Assembly (NCBI GenBank): GCA_030686995.1
Contig: CM060702.1
Coordinates: 63,027,340-63,091,339 of the forward strand
Direction of reading: 5' to 3'
Length of the DNA: 64,000 nt
Source of the DNA: Artemisia argyi
Lineage: Eukaryota > Streptophyta > Magnoliopsida > Asterales > Asteraceae
Each line of letters starts with the position of its first letter. The first letter of the stretch is position 1. The translations under genes were made by a program, and so were the position numbers. Below the pieces are notes generated by a model that saw nothing but the letters and a program-made list of their open reading frames with translations, did no database searches and had not been told where the DNA came from. This document shows positions 46,858 to 58,159 of the stretch, piece after piece.

Positions 46858-48209
46858 GCAGTCAGTGGTCGATAGAATGCCCTATCTTCTTGGTCGTGGA
46901 CAGTGTGAAACGACCATCTGCACATCCAGTTCATCCGTCGGGCTTCAAAATCTGAATTTAATATTACAAAATGAGTAAGTGTTAGATAATCCAAAATGTT
47001 ACAAAGATATCATATACTTGATGTAGTTAAAGCTAATAAAGGAAAAAAATACCATAGTCATGTGGTTGGTGACACGAGGCATTCATGGCAATATTGGTGT
47101 TGTATGTCTCCACAGTTGTGATGGCCCCTCCATCAGGTTCAAACAACATCACATTAAATTCCTGACCCGGGTAAACCTAAGTAAAAACCATCCACTGACC
47201 AGCCTTCAAATTCAAGTCTCGAGCGAGTGTCACCCAACCACCGCCATATAAGAAGGAGTGGACGTATCGACCATTTAGATGATCACTGGCCACCCTAACA
47301 TTGTACTCACTCGTGTTAGTGGAAACCACGACCGAATCAGTAGGGGTTGGACCATCCAGATATCTCAGAAAGTCTTCCTCCAATGACTGCATAAGCAGAG
47401 ATGTGTCTATGACAGGCACTAAACATCTCCAAAATGGGGCACTCTCGGGTTTATAATTGTGAAACTCCAACCCATTCTCACCATAGCAAGTTACATAGAA
47501 CACATCCTCACCTTTTTCAACAAAATGTATGTACTCAACAGCAGAACAGGAGATGTTGTGAATGACAAAATCATTCCACCTTGCTCCCTCAACAACACAC
47601 TTAAATTGTGAGACTCTCCTTACACGAACTTTCCATCTAACTCCCCCACAGTTAACTAAGAAAATAAAACCATTGCCAGTATAGGAACCTCCTAGAACAT
47701 AATCATTATGCAGTTCCTGTATATGAAAATAAAGTATACAAATGAAAACACAACTAAAAACTTAATCAATTCATATATCTTGCATCAAGTACTATATAAC
47801 ACGGACAAAAGAATTTGAAGTCAAAGTTGAAGAAAAAAGACTTGAAAAAGTCATAGTGAACATTTAATGTGTGACTTTTTAAGTCTTCATTTGGCAAATT
47901 TGACCTTATATATTTTTATTTGTGTTATATAATAGTTGATAAAAATTATACCAATGGAAAATACATTCAAAACTTAGTCCATTCATATATTTTGCATCAA
48001 GTAATATATAACACAAATAAAAATATTTAAGGTCAAAGTTGAAAACTAAAGACTTCAAAAGTCAACAGTGGACCATAATTTTGGGAATGAGTAATTAAAC
48101 TAGTTTCTTAGAGAAATAACAGCTTGTCAATAATTGTGTTAACTTACAAACTCATCCAAAACATCGGGATTGTCCACAACGCAAATAAATTGATTACCAA
48201 ACATCGTTA
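46858..48209 (-). pseudogene. B3-type DNA-binding protein gene, 5' part (exons 1, 2 and start of exon 3)
   Basis: Coding exon 1 is 48204 to 48148 (19 codons, MFGNQFICVVDNPDVLDEF), donor GTAAGT. Exon 2 is 47716 to 47053, flanked by ATACAG and GTATTT. Exon 3 starts at 46951 after AATTCAG and is cut at 46858. Splice phases agree at every junction. Exon 2 encodes B3-like segments: around residues 20-110 (GGVRWKVRVRR, ARWNDFVIHN) and about 170-225 (NVRVASDHLNGRYV, GGGWVTLARDLNLKAGQW, then EFNVMLFEPDGG). A TAG at 47177-47179 is codon 199 in an otherwise open 664-bp exon. Exon 3 continues with MNWMCRWSFHTVHDQEDRAF. With exon 4 at 20743-21018 the protein would be about 371 residues. The REM-type subfamily is a guess. 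A CACTA end lies just upstream, so the gene may be a captured copy. Confidence 0.78.
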
Positions 48210-48480
48210 CTGCATTAACGATTAAGGTTATAAAACAATGCAAAATACCATTTGAATGAAGTAAAAATCAGTAAATGTTGTTACCTGGTACGTGTTTTTT
48301 GAAGAATCACGATTGCTAAGCACCGACTGTAGTGTTTGAGATATTAGGTTGAAAGAAGATAGAGAGTTTATGCGAGTGTCATTTTGTTGTGTCAAACACG
48401 ACTTAGTTTTGTTATTTGCAAAAAATATCCTCGTCGATTTTCGTGAAAGGGAGGTAGCTAAAGTGTGTTAATGTGTTATA
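48210..48480 (-). promoter_or_regulatory. 5' UTR intron, leader exon and probable promoter of the B3-type gene
   Basis: A non-coding exon ends at 48285 with TACCAG followed by GTAACA; the intron (48284-48210) ends GTTAATGCAG, five bases before the ATG. Upstream (48285-48400) is a CT/AT-rich leader; no clear TATA box was identified. Confidence 0.5.
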
Positions 48481-48539
48481 GCGGGAACAGTGAAGTGACG
48501 AAAATACCCTGATGTGCAAAGCACGTGAGGGCACTTACG

Positions 48540-49541
48540 AGCTAGCAGCATTTAGTTTTGCCTAGCAGCATTAATTTCTGCCTTAGCAGCATTAACTTCG
48601 GAGTTACTAGCATTTACCCATATTCCAATCCAAACAACTTTTTCTTTGCTTTTCCTGCAAAATGTTAGTCTAGAAACAAAGAAAATACAAGCCATAACAT
48701 ATGCACAATCATCCCAACATCTAAATGTGACCATATATATAGCATCTTTAATTTAGTTACACAAAAACTCAATGTGACTAATATCAAGGTTAATGATAAC
48801 TGACTTCACATTTTGCTATAAATAATAGTCACATAAATATTTCACAATGTGACTATTTTGAATGTATTGGTCACATATAATACCCATTAGGATTTGGCAA
48901 ACAAACACACACTAAACTTTAGACACACATATTAACTTACGTGACCATATGTATCGAATTTTAGTTACACTTAATCATGTTTCTATGGTTTAGTGTGACC
49001 ATATATGACATTTGGTCACACTCTTCAAGTGTGTGACATATATTTGTCACTCCTAAACGCATTTCGTGACTAACGCTCCAAACTTACTTTTCCGTTGTCA
49101 CACATTTCAAACGCTATGTGGCTAAATATTCAGCAAAGAATAGCAGTCACGTTTAAATAATGTGTGACAAACTTGACTATATAATTTAGCCACATACACA
49201 ATTACCTCATGTGACCATATATCTATTTTGGTCACACTTTTAAATTGTGTGACATATATTTGTCACATATGTATATCTATAGTGTGACTAATGATTCGAG
49301 TTCATTTGTATCTGTCACACGTCTCGAATTAAAAGTGACTAAATAATCCAAATTTTTTTTTCCAGTTACCTTTAGTCACATAAATATTCAAATGTGTGAC
49401 AATAGAATTCCGAAATGGTCACACAAGTCGGATCAAGTGTGGCTGTTCATTTTATTCTGGTACATTTAGTCACGTATAAATGTTACAGTGTGACATTTCA
49501 AAATCGACCATGCGTGACCAATAGAACTTTTTGTACTAGTG
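48540..49541 (-). mobile_element. CACTA transposon, right terminal and subterminal region
   Basis: Terminal inverted repeat at 49513-49541, reading inward CACTAGTACAAAAAG. Inside, to about 48700, are many short subterminal motifs in both orientations (GTGTGACCATAT, TAGTCACA), as in CACTA elements. At 48545-48600 TAGCAGCATT occurs three times. The left terminus was not found in the window; the B3-type gene lies directly inside this end. No transposase seen. Confidence 0.72.
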
Positions 49542-52313
49542 AACCCATTAGGTATTAGGATTAGTCACTAAACACTCTTAGGAACTTAACTTAGGTACTA
49601 AACTTTTGGTGAAACCTTAAACACTTAATAAGTAGAACTAGGTCTAAACTTAACTAAAACAAGTAAAACCTAAACATAAGCACCTCAAACACCTCAACCT
49701 AGCACCCTAACACCTTTGTCATACCCAAGCAAACACTCTAACACCTCTAGGCACCCACACAAGTAGGTGCATCACCTACTTGTCTAATCCACCACTAATC
49801 CACCACTAAACCTCCCCTAAACCACCACTAATCCACCCCTAATCACCCTAAACCTCCCCTAAACACCCTAAGTAGCTTACAAGCACCCAAGCAAGGAGGT
49901 GCATCACCTCCGTGTAAGCTACTACCACCAAACCGCTTCCGCGGCTAAACCATCACCACTACCGTCCTACTACGCCCCTAGATACCTCTATAGCTTGTCC
50001 CTGCCATCTCCAGACCCTCCACAACCACCACTAACTTTGCTTGCTCACCCCTCCCCCTGCTCGAAACCTAATACCCCATTTCCACCCTTAACCGCCTTAA
50101 CAAGGGTATAAATACCCCTCGTGTGCCCTCACTTCCAAACCACACCCTTTCTTCTATTCACCTTACACTAGTACAGTAGTATTAAGTCCTTAGAAGCCCT
50201 TGGAGTCGAGTAGCAAAGCTTTGGTCGAGTTGTGTTGTGGTTTGAGTCAATATGAGCCCTAAAAAACCCTAAAACCCACGTAAACCCTCCCCTGGGCAAG
50301 TAAATCTTACATATTAGTCTATTTAGCTTTATTTTAGTCTTAGGATAGATTTAGGTTGCCTTAGAACCTATAGGATGCCTTTCCTTAGCCTTGAATGCTA
50401 GAACTAGTTAGATTACATTTTAAAACCCTAGATTGAGTCGTATACTTGCATGCATGCTATAAATCACTTCTTTAAGTCATACACTAGTTATACATAACCT
50501 ATATAAGTTAACATAAGTAAAAAATAAGCTAGAAAACTTAGTTGCTAGATAAAATATAAGTTACATGCATATTAGGACTAGTTTTGCAAAACTCTACATG
50601 CATAAGGGTATATACCATAAATTCCTGAAATTGTAAAGTTTAGGGACTGTTTTTGATGTTTCCTAGAAGTTATAAATGTAAGGACTAGTTTTGCATAATA
50701 TTAAAACCCTAGGATAGATATTAAAATAAGTATAAACTAAAAAGGACTAAATAGATAAATATTATAAAGTTAAAGGTATAAATGGTAAATATAGAAAACT
50801 TAAGAGTCTTAGGTTATTTACATAAAGTATAGAAGTCTAGGGACTAGTTGTATCAAGTATAGATAGTTATTAGTATAAGTAATATATGTAATATAAATTT
50901 AGGGTAGAAAACGTAAATATAAATACTGTAAGGGTAAAAAGTGAAAATATAATATAAGTATAAAACCTAAATAAAGTTAGAAGCATAACACAATACTAGG
51001 GAGCTTCATGCGAGGAGTACTATGTGGATATTTCATTTTGACGAGTTTGTTGGGTTTACGAATTAAAGTGCCCTGTCTCCTCAAACGATTATTGCATATA
51101 CTTCTAAGATATGATAGCCCGAACGGTGATATGATTATAACTAAACCCTAATAACAACATAACTCAATAATAGGGAGCTTTGTGATAGGAGTATTAACTT
51201 CTGAATTATGATGGCCCGAACAGTATTATGTTGATAACATATTACAATAGTAGGGAGCTTCATGTGAGGAGTCATATACTTCTGAATTACAATGGCCTGA
51301 ACGGTGTTATGTTATATATAAAACATTAACAAACCTAAAAACAATAACTTGAGAAACATTAACATGAGAACTAAGCTTGACATACATCAAAAACCAACAA
51401 CACACTAGGATATGTGAGTAAGGCGGTCTAGTTTCCGAGTCACTATTTATATCACTTAGATTACTCTAAACCCAGGTGAGTTCATAGCCTCATACTTTTT
51501 AAAATGCTTTCACTTTAAATGCTTTATAAACCCTGTGGGGGGAATACATGCTAAATGCTTTACTTAAAACCGAATACAAGTCTTTTTCTTTGGTTGTTTG
51601 CACGAGTAAACTAACTGCCACCACTACATAACCAAAATTCATAAATCTAATCGTTTGGGATATTTTACCCATGCGAACGCGAATATATTTGATAGATCTA
51701 TTGGAGTTTAACAACTCCCGTTGGTATTAACACCCCACTAGGTGGTACCAATAAGTACTATATTTAAATCCACTCAAGGTATAACTTTGGCAAGTTATCC
51801 TTCTATCCCCTCATGTTGAGTCTGCAACCCACATGACCCGGATCATTAAGGTGTGATTCATGAGCTTAGTGCAACAAACTAAACTCCTCATAATTGTGCA
51901 TGCATCACAATTATCACAAAACCTACATTTTCCCAAATGGGTGTAACAACTGAACCCAGGGAACTTGTATTCACTAACCCCTAAACCTATGATTCTCACT
52001 CAACACCTAGTGTTGAATTTTCAAGCATGTATTCTAGGTATATTACTTCTATGGATCTATGGCAGAAGGAGGTACTGAACTCGGAGGACTTTTCACGGTT
52101 ATCATTCAAATACAACCTAACTCTTAGATTTTTGGGACCTCATCAAAAATAAAAGTATATCTTTTATAATTAAAACTCTGATAATTATGAATGATAACTA
52201 AATTTCCAAAACTTCTCTTTTCGAGTCATTTTCTATTACTATATCTGTGATTCTATGAAATAATACCCCAAACACTTTATCCGTTGCGATCAGTGAAAAA
52301 TGGGGGTGTTACA
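49542..52313 (+). repeat. 5' LTR of element Y (left part missing)
   Basis: No coding sequence. It has C-rich stretches (49680-50110), a possible TATA box GTATAAATACC at about 50105, and three degenerate copies of a unit with TAGGGAGCTT..GATGGCCCGAACGGT (about 50995-51330). Ends GGGGGTGTTACA. The first part, expected to resemble 58160-58718, is absent at the CACTA junction. Confidence 0.65.
50995..51330 (+). repeat. Degenerate tandem repeats in the Y LTR
   Basis: TAGGGAGCTT appears at about 50997, 51171 and 51251, each followed by GAGGAGT-like and GGCCCGAACGGT-like blocks. Irregular spacing (about 80-175 bp). Confidence 0.5.
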
Positions 52314-52316
52314 GAT

Positions 52317-52328
52317 TGGCATCAGAGC
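52317..52328 (+). other. Primer binding site of element Y, tRNA-iMet type
   Basis: TGGCATCAGAGC, three bases after the LTR, differs from the iMet-tRNA complement TGGTATCAGAGC at one base. Confidence 0.82.
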
Positions 52329-52496
52329 TTCAGTTGTAGAGAACAAGGTCAAAACCTAAACTACAACTATTTTTCCTAAACCCGAGAAAGTCCTCAGTAC
52401 CTTTGCCATCCTCCATAACCATATGTACTAAGGTAAGTATAATAATTGCCTGCTTAACTGCTAACTGATTTACAGTATTTTCTTTATTATATAGTT

Positions 52497-55400
52497 ATGT
52501 CTACTGTAACACCCCAATCCGACAAGGGTAAAATGTCACAATAATATGGTGTTACTTCAGAACAAACAGAACAGATCAAAAGCGGAAGTCTTAAATAAAT
52601 AACTTACTTCAAATAACTATGGTCAAGAATATTCAATTCAACTCTACTCTCAATCCCAGAAACCATCCCAAAGCTAGCTTGAATACCTGCCGCGGTAAAA
52701 GAAAATACGGCTGAGCTTAAAAAGCCCAGTGAACGGATATAACAATTATAAACTAACAATAAACGCTGAAGTACAAATGATATATTTTGGGGAAAAACAT
52801 ATTTGGGTATCACAGATAATACGGAAATAAAATGTATAGGTTATATAAGAAATTCATACAGTCACCTGTACGAACAGAGTTAGAACCATAATAATACCAT
52901 AAGCTCAGAAATAGATAACTTATCATAATCATAATTCACACATTAGGCAACATAATGGAGTAGCTAGCTCCCAGAATTTGTGGACGTGTATTGCACACAC
53001 AGCCACATTCACCAGACAAATCATATCATATCATATTATACCATATCATATCAGAAACAGAAACAGATCTAGGATGCATCCATACGCCCCTTCCCAACAC
53101 ATAAACATTTGCAGCCAAACCAAGGGATGTGGCAGAACATCACTCTACTACCCTAGAGTCATGTCAGAGGTGCATCCCTAACACAGACATGTAACCCCCA
53201 CGCCTAGTGAAACTCATGAAATCAAATGGTTCATATTTAAGGGTTCAAAAACATAATTTTTATATCAGAAAGTTCAATAACAAAGTTTTCATGTCAAAGG
53301 TTCAAAAACAGAAAGTTCATAACAAAGGTTAAGATCAGAGGTTTCAAAACAGATAGTTCATAACAGAAGTTGTAATCACGAAGGAAACCTTAAGAGTAAG
53401 GTCAGAATATCCGTACCTTAGCAAAGCAATGAGATCAAAGGAAAGATTCATGAAGGGAAGAGTTCACTTCTTCTTTAATATATTTACCTGAATTATGATC
53501 ATCTTATTAATAACTTACCTTAAATCAAATTCCTCCTTTTATTCAACTTTCCATTTCTAGTAACTTTCTACATTTAATTGGTTTTCCAAATTAGTAAGTT
53601 TTCATAATTAGAAAGATTCCATATTAAAATTAGGTTAAGTCTTTAAATAAATCATTATTATAGAATTAGGGTTTATTTAGATAATTGTAATAATTTAAGG
53701 TAAAACATGTTAACTATCAAAAGTTTAGGGTTTAATATGCCATTAATCTAAATTCAAGGTCTAAATTGTAAATATCTCAATTCCCATATTTTATCCAAGT
53801 TAAACCTTATATTACCAATATTAACAAAATTAATCCTTCTATTTGTAAAGTTCCAAAACAAACCCTTAAGTTTAATTAATTACAATTCAAACCTTTTACT
53901 TATTTAAAGTTACAAATAAACCTTTTAATTATCAAGTTTACACAACACACCCGTATACTTATTTTATACAGATTTCCCATGTATTTTTATGATTTCCAGA
54001 ATTAACCTTAAAGTTTAATAATTTACAAAACACACCCTTATACAATTGGTTTACAATTAAATCATCAACCCTAACCCTAATTTTACCCAATCATTAATAA
54101 CATTAAATACATCCTTAACAAACATTAATTAGACTAGATTCCATACAAAAACCCTAACCCTAACCCTTGTTCATTTCCTTTTTATTTTATTTTCTTTTTA
54201 TATATTAAACCAATTACAACAATAATTCCAAACTAAGTTTCTAGGCTTCAAAAATTGTAAGGATTATTTTTCAAATGTTATATGATGTATAAAGGACCAG
54301 AATAAAATATATACTAAGCTCTCAAAAATTGCATAGCTGCTTTCATAATTATAGTTCAATTTTATTGTTTTAAGCTTATATAAATTCGTTTAATCTTATT
54401 AGCATGCATGGTTCATTTCTATCATTTTATACTGATAATATACGATATATAGGGTGCTAGAAAAATACTAGAATGATTATAGAACTTGTGGTTGAATCAA
54501 AACGATTTTCTTCTTCTCGCTAGCACAAAACCGACTCAAATAATACTCCTAGCTCACACGATCGAACCCACAGCCTTGACACTCTTTTTCTAGTGTTCTT
54601 AAACTTAAAACACGTCCAAGAAAAATATGTAGAAGTTCTAGAAAGTTTTGATCGACTTGTGAGGGTTTTAGGGATTCGATTTTGAGGTTTTTAATGTCGA
54701 CAAAATTTTATTAAAATATAAAACGTGTATATGGATTTATATGGTTACAAAATAATTATCTTGGGCTGAAAAATATTATGATAAGTCCAAATAAAAGATT
54801 ATACAAGTATCCTATTTGATTTAGGATTCGTTTCTTAATATAATTTTATATATAATAATAATTAAAAATCGACTTAATTATTTATGTATAAAAAAAATTA
54901 TTTTACTTTTAAAAATGTGAAAATTTTTAATCATATATAATTTATTATGATCATATGTTACAAAGTTTCAAATTTCTAAGGTTATTTGATATTATTTAGT
55001 TGTTTTAAATTTCTTTTAATTTTCTTTGATCTTAAGGGCTTTTTGGTAATTTTTGCATATTTAAAATTTGAGGTATTACATCTACTCCCCACTACTCTAC
55101 CCCTGTCTCATCTAGTCCACATCCGGAGAATGATATTTCCTCTCTGAATGTACTAGATTATTCCCCTAAACCCTATAACTTAGACGACTCTAGGAATAGT
55201 TTAGATAAACCTTCACCCTTAGGATATACCCCTTCTTTAGATAACCCTCATTTAAAACACATAAGATATTTCTATGCTAAGACATCACCCCTACCTCCCC
55301 TAAACCCTATTATACATCCACTTTTTCCTACCTCTAGAATAGAACCCCATGGTTTCTTTCTTCCGAGAGAACCATATATACTTAAACACCCTATCCCTAC

Positions 55401-55773
55401 CTATACCCCTAGATATGACCTTAGGAAACCCTATACCTTAAACCCTACCCCTTACTTAATAAACCCTCCCATTCCATCTTGGAAAGATGAAATTAGAGAA
55501 AAACCCTCTAGGTTAACTCTAGAAGGTGAGGAAAACCAATTAGTGGAGATTTTAAATAACGTAGATGAAATTTTTTTTGATCTCCTTGAGAAGATAGAAA
55601 AAGGTCATAATAATAATAACTTAGATAATCAACCTGACTATAATAGTTTAAGAAAGAATTTACAAGAAAACCGTTTTAAAATAGCTAAAATACAGAAAAA
55701 CCAAATGAAACATCACCATAAAATAGCCTTTGCCCGCTTTAGGATTTGGACTTTAGAAAAAGGTTATAGATAA
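52497..55773 (+). pseudogene. Unknown ORF of element Y (231 codons), interrupted after codon 2 by a solo LTR
   Basis: ATG at 52497, then TCTAC, then the solo LTR (52505-55080). After it the duplicated TCTAC starts a run open in one frame to TAA at 55771. Counting the duplication once gives 231 codons without a stop. The N-terminal two thirds are Pro/Tyr/Leu-rich (STPVSSSPHPENDISS, PSPLGYTPSLDN); the last third is charged, probably helical (EILNNVDEIFFDLLEKIEKG, then RFKIAKIQKNQMKHHHK). It sits about 170 bp after the primer binding site, where gag would be, and may be a gag remnant or a novel protein. I recognise no domain. Confidence 0.6.
52505..55080 (+). mobile_element. Solo Tekay-like gypsy LTR
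   Basis: 2576 bp from TGTAACACCCC to AGGTATTACA, with a perfect 5-bp target duplication tctac (52500-52504 and 55081-55085). It has no interior, so the element was removed by recombination between its LTRs. Related to 14766-17670. Contains a TATCA microsatellite (about 53024-53053) and short CCCTAA repeats (54068 and 54150). No gene. Confidence 0.92.
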
Positions 55774-56691
55774 TGATGAGGAAAACTTAGAAAACACTAA
55801 CTCATGGAATTAGGAAATTAGGAAACTTTAGAAAACCCTAAGTAGATAAATAACCCTAGGAGATATGCCTTAGAATAGTTAGTGCCTATAGGATAAGTAG
55901 AATAGTAAATAAATAAAAACAAGTTAGGATTTAGAAACTACCGGTACCCCTCAATTAGGATAGATTAGATAACTAGACTTAGGAATGCCTTTCACCTTAG
56001 GACACCCTTAACCCAATAGTAAACCCTTAGGAAAATTTGGTATAATCCATAAAGCATAACAAGTTGGGTAATTGTTATAACTTACCCTTAACCCTTACCC
56101 TTAGGATCTTAGGAAACCTACCCCGATGTCTTAGATATATAGAATCTCTAAATTGTTTTAAATTTTCCTTACCCTCATCTTTTCAAAACTTTTTCCACTT
56201 ACCGATGGTGAGAATCCTCATTCTTCGCCATAGAGATCTGAATTCTTTCTCCTCCGATCTCTAAACCTTCACTTCTTTCCTTAGCTTTCTTAAGCTATCT
56301 TCGTTTTAGTTAGAGATTCTACCCTTAACTATCCCATATGCAAATATATGATCCTCATATATAAGCATATTCCTACCTTTTATTCCCCTAGATTACTATG
56401 ATTCCCGAGTTAGTTTTCCCCAATCCCCTTTAGTAAACCCCAAAACCTTAGTTAGGATTTCCATACTTGAGATTAGAAATAACATTAGGATAACCCTAGA
56501 AAACATAAACTTAGGAATAGAAAACCTTAGATCATTAGGATTAGAAACCAAAACCCCTACCCCAATAGATATAGATTACCCATACCGAGCCCTTAGAATA
56601 ACCATACTTATACACTTGAGGATTTTAGATTATACCTTAGTATTTGACAATTTTTAGAATACCCATTAGGAAATTTCACTTATGAGATACT
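55774..56691 (+). other. Interior of element Y, no recognisable gene
   Basis: AT-rich with many CCTTAGGA/TTAGGAA words. Frames are closed by frequent stops; a 66-codon ORF at 56064 has no family resemblance. Confidence 0.5.
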
Positions 56692-57138
56692 ATGGATAGT
56701 GCCCTAGCTTGTTTAAAATTCCTAGGAATAGTAATACTCATAATAATAGTAATAATGGTAATAAAAGACAACTTAAAACAAAAGAGAAAACCTGAAACTA
56801 TACCAAAGAATAGGGATATACCTAGTCAGCCCTTAGGAAAGAAAACACTTAAATCTAATCCCTCTTTAGAACCCTCTACCTCAATGGAACCAAACACCTC
56901 ACCTTTAGAAATTAGGATTAGAAGAACCTTAGGGGGAAAACAAAACTCTGGGAAGAAATCTAGTAAATCTAAAACTCCGTTAGGATATTCTCTTTCAGGT
57001 ATCCAAACTTTTACTCTTCCGTTTAATCTCATCTTTCCATTTCTCTCTTTCTACCATTTAAATCTTTTCCTCCCACTTCTTCCCACTCTTCCGTTTAAAA
57101 TCCCATTTTCCCGCCTTTTTCCCCACTCCACAAATTAA
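56692..57138 (+). CDS. Small unknown ORF with N-terminal membrane segment (element Y)
   Basis: 148 codons. Residues about 8-24 (CLKFLGIVILIIIVIMVI) form a strong hydrophobic helix, followed at once by Lys/Arg-rich sequence (KDNLKQKRKPE), a pattern of an N-anchored membrane protein. A Ser/Pro/Lys-rich middle and a Phe/Leu/Pro-rich end (from about residue 108) follow; the end may be non-coding read by chance. It lies downstream of the first ORF of Y, where pol or an env-like gene might stand. No family recognised, and chance is possible in this AT-rich interior. Confidence 0.35.
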   Translation: MDSALACLKFLGIVILIIIVIMVIKDNLKQKRKPETIPKNRDIPSQPLGKKTLKSNPSLEPSTSMEPNTSPLEIRIRRTLGGKQNSGKKSSKSKTPLGYSLSGIQTFTLPFNLIFPFLSFYHLNLFLPLLPTLPFKIPFSRLFPHSTN

Positions 57139-58159
57139 AACCATACTTTTCCATTTTTCCCACTCCTATACTTTTCCCCACTCCATCTACTTCAAACTCG
57201 TTTTTCCTTTTCAATTTTCCCCTACTTTGCCATTTCCTTCTTTTTCCTTTCCCACTCCACTCCACTCCAATAAATCCTTTACTCCATTTCCCTTCATTTT
57301 TATTTTTTCGTCATTTTACACTCTTTTTTCTTCTCTTTATATTCTCTCCCTACCCATCCTGCAATGTTCTATTAACTAGAACTTGTATTTCTTGTCATAC
57401 TGCAAGTTTCTATTAGTTAGAACTTGTAAGAATATCTACATCAAACTTTAATCCTCATTATGTTCGACTATGATATTAAATCTCGCTTTGCAAGAAATTG
57501 TAAAAAAAAATGAGATCTTCTACGTCCGTCATTCTAGTCTTAACTTGGGAATCTACCATGTGACAAGTTGCTAAACCGGAGAACTTTAGAACTTGTCTCT
57601 ATCATGACTAGAACTTGTCTCTATCATGACTAGAACTTGTTTCTATCATGACTAGAACTTGTCTCTACCTTGACTAGAATATTCCTCTACCGTATCTAGA
57701 ACTTGTCTCCACCATGATGAAAAACTAGTTGTCATCTCGGTTGAAACTTGTCTCTAAAATATTCCCTTACCATATATCTTTAAGTATGGTAAAACTCTCT
57801 TCATTTTCCACCGATAATACCTAAGGATGATTTATGATGACTATCCTCTTAAAATGAATTAGGATGTTCCTACATTTTAATGAGAAAATTAGAAGTCAAC
57901 TAGGTTAAGAATTTATACGCTCCTGTTTTCAAATATTGGGATGCCTTTATTTGCAAATGATGAGATATAAAAACCTAAGTATCTGGTATCTGTACAAGCA
58001 TTTCCTACTCCGCTTGTGCAAAATCTTCTTTCTTTTCACATCATTTTCCTCGGTATCAGAACATAATTCTCTTCTTCCTCTATTTTCTCGACTTATTCTC
58101 TCCCCTACTCTTATAATCGTCAAAATCTCGGGACGAGATTTTCTCTATAGGGGTAAGAT
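57139..58159 (+). other. 3' non-coding interior of element Y, with 22-bp tandem repeats and polypurine tract
   Basis: CT-rich start, then six 22-bp units beginning TAGAACTTGTCTCTATCATG at 57587, 57609, 57631, 57653, 57675 and 57697. Ends with CTCGGGACGAGATTTTCTC and the purine tract AGGGGTAAGA before the LTR. ORFs here look fortuitous. Confidence 0.6.

Noticed and set aside
52978..53181. 67-codon ORF with HIIPYHI repeats
   Set aside because: Encoded by the TATCA microsatellite in a solo LTR.
54068..54170. CCCTAACCCTAACCC runs resembling telomere repeats
   Set aside because: Only two or three 6-bp units in two places inside a solo LTR; the plant telomere unit is the 7-bp CCCTAAA.
57587..57718. 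CRISPR-like repeat array
   Set aside because: Units are contiguous 22-bp tandem repeats without spacers, in a plant retrotransposon.
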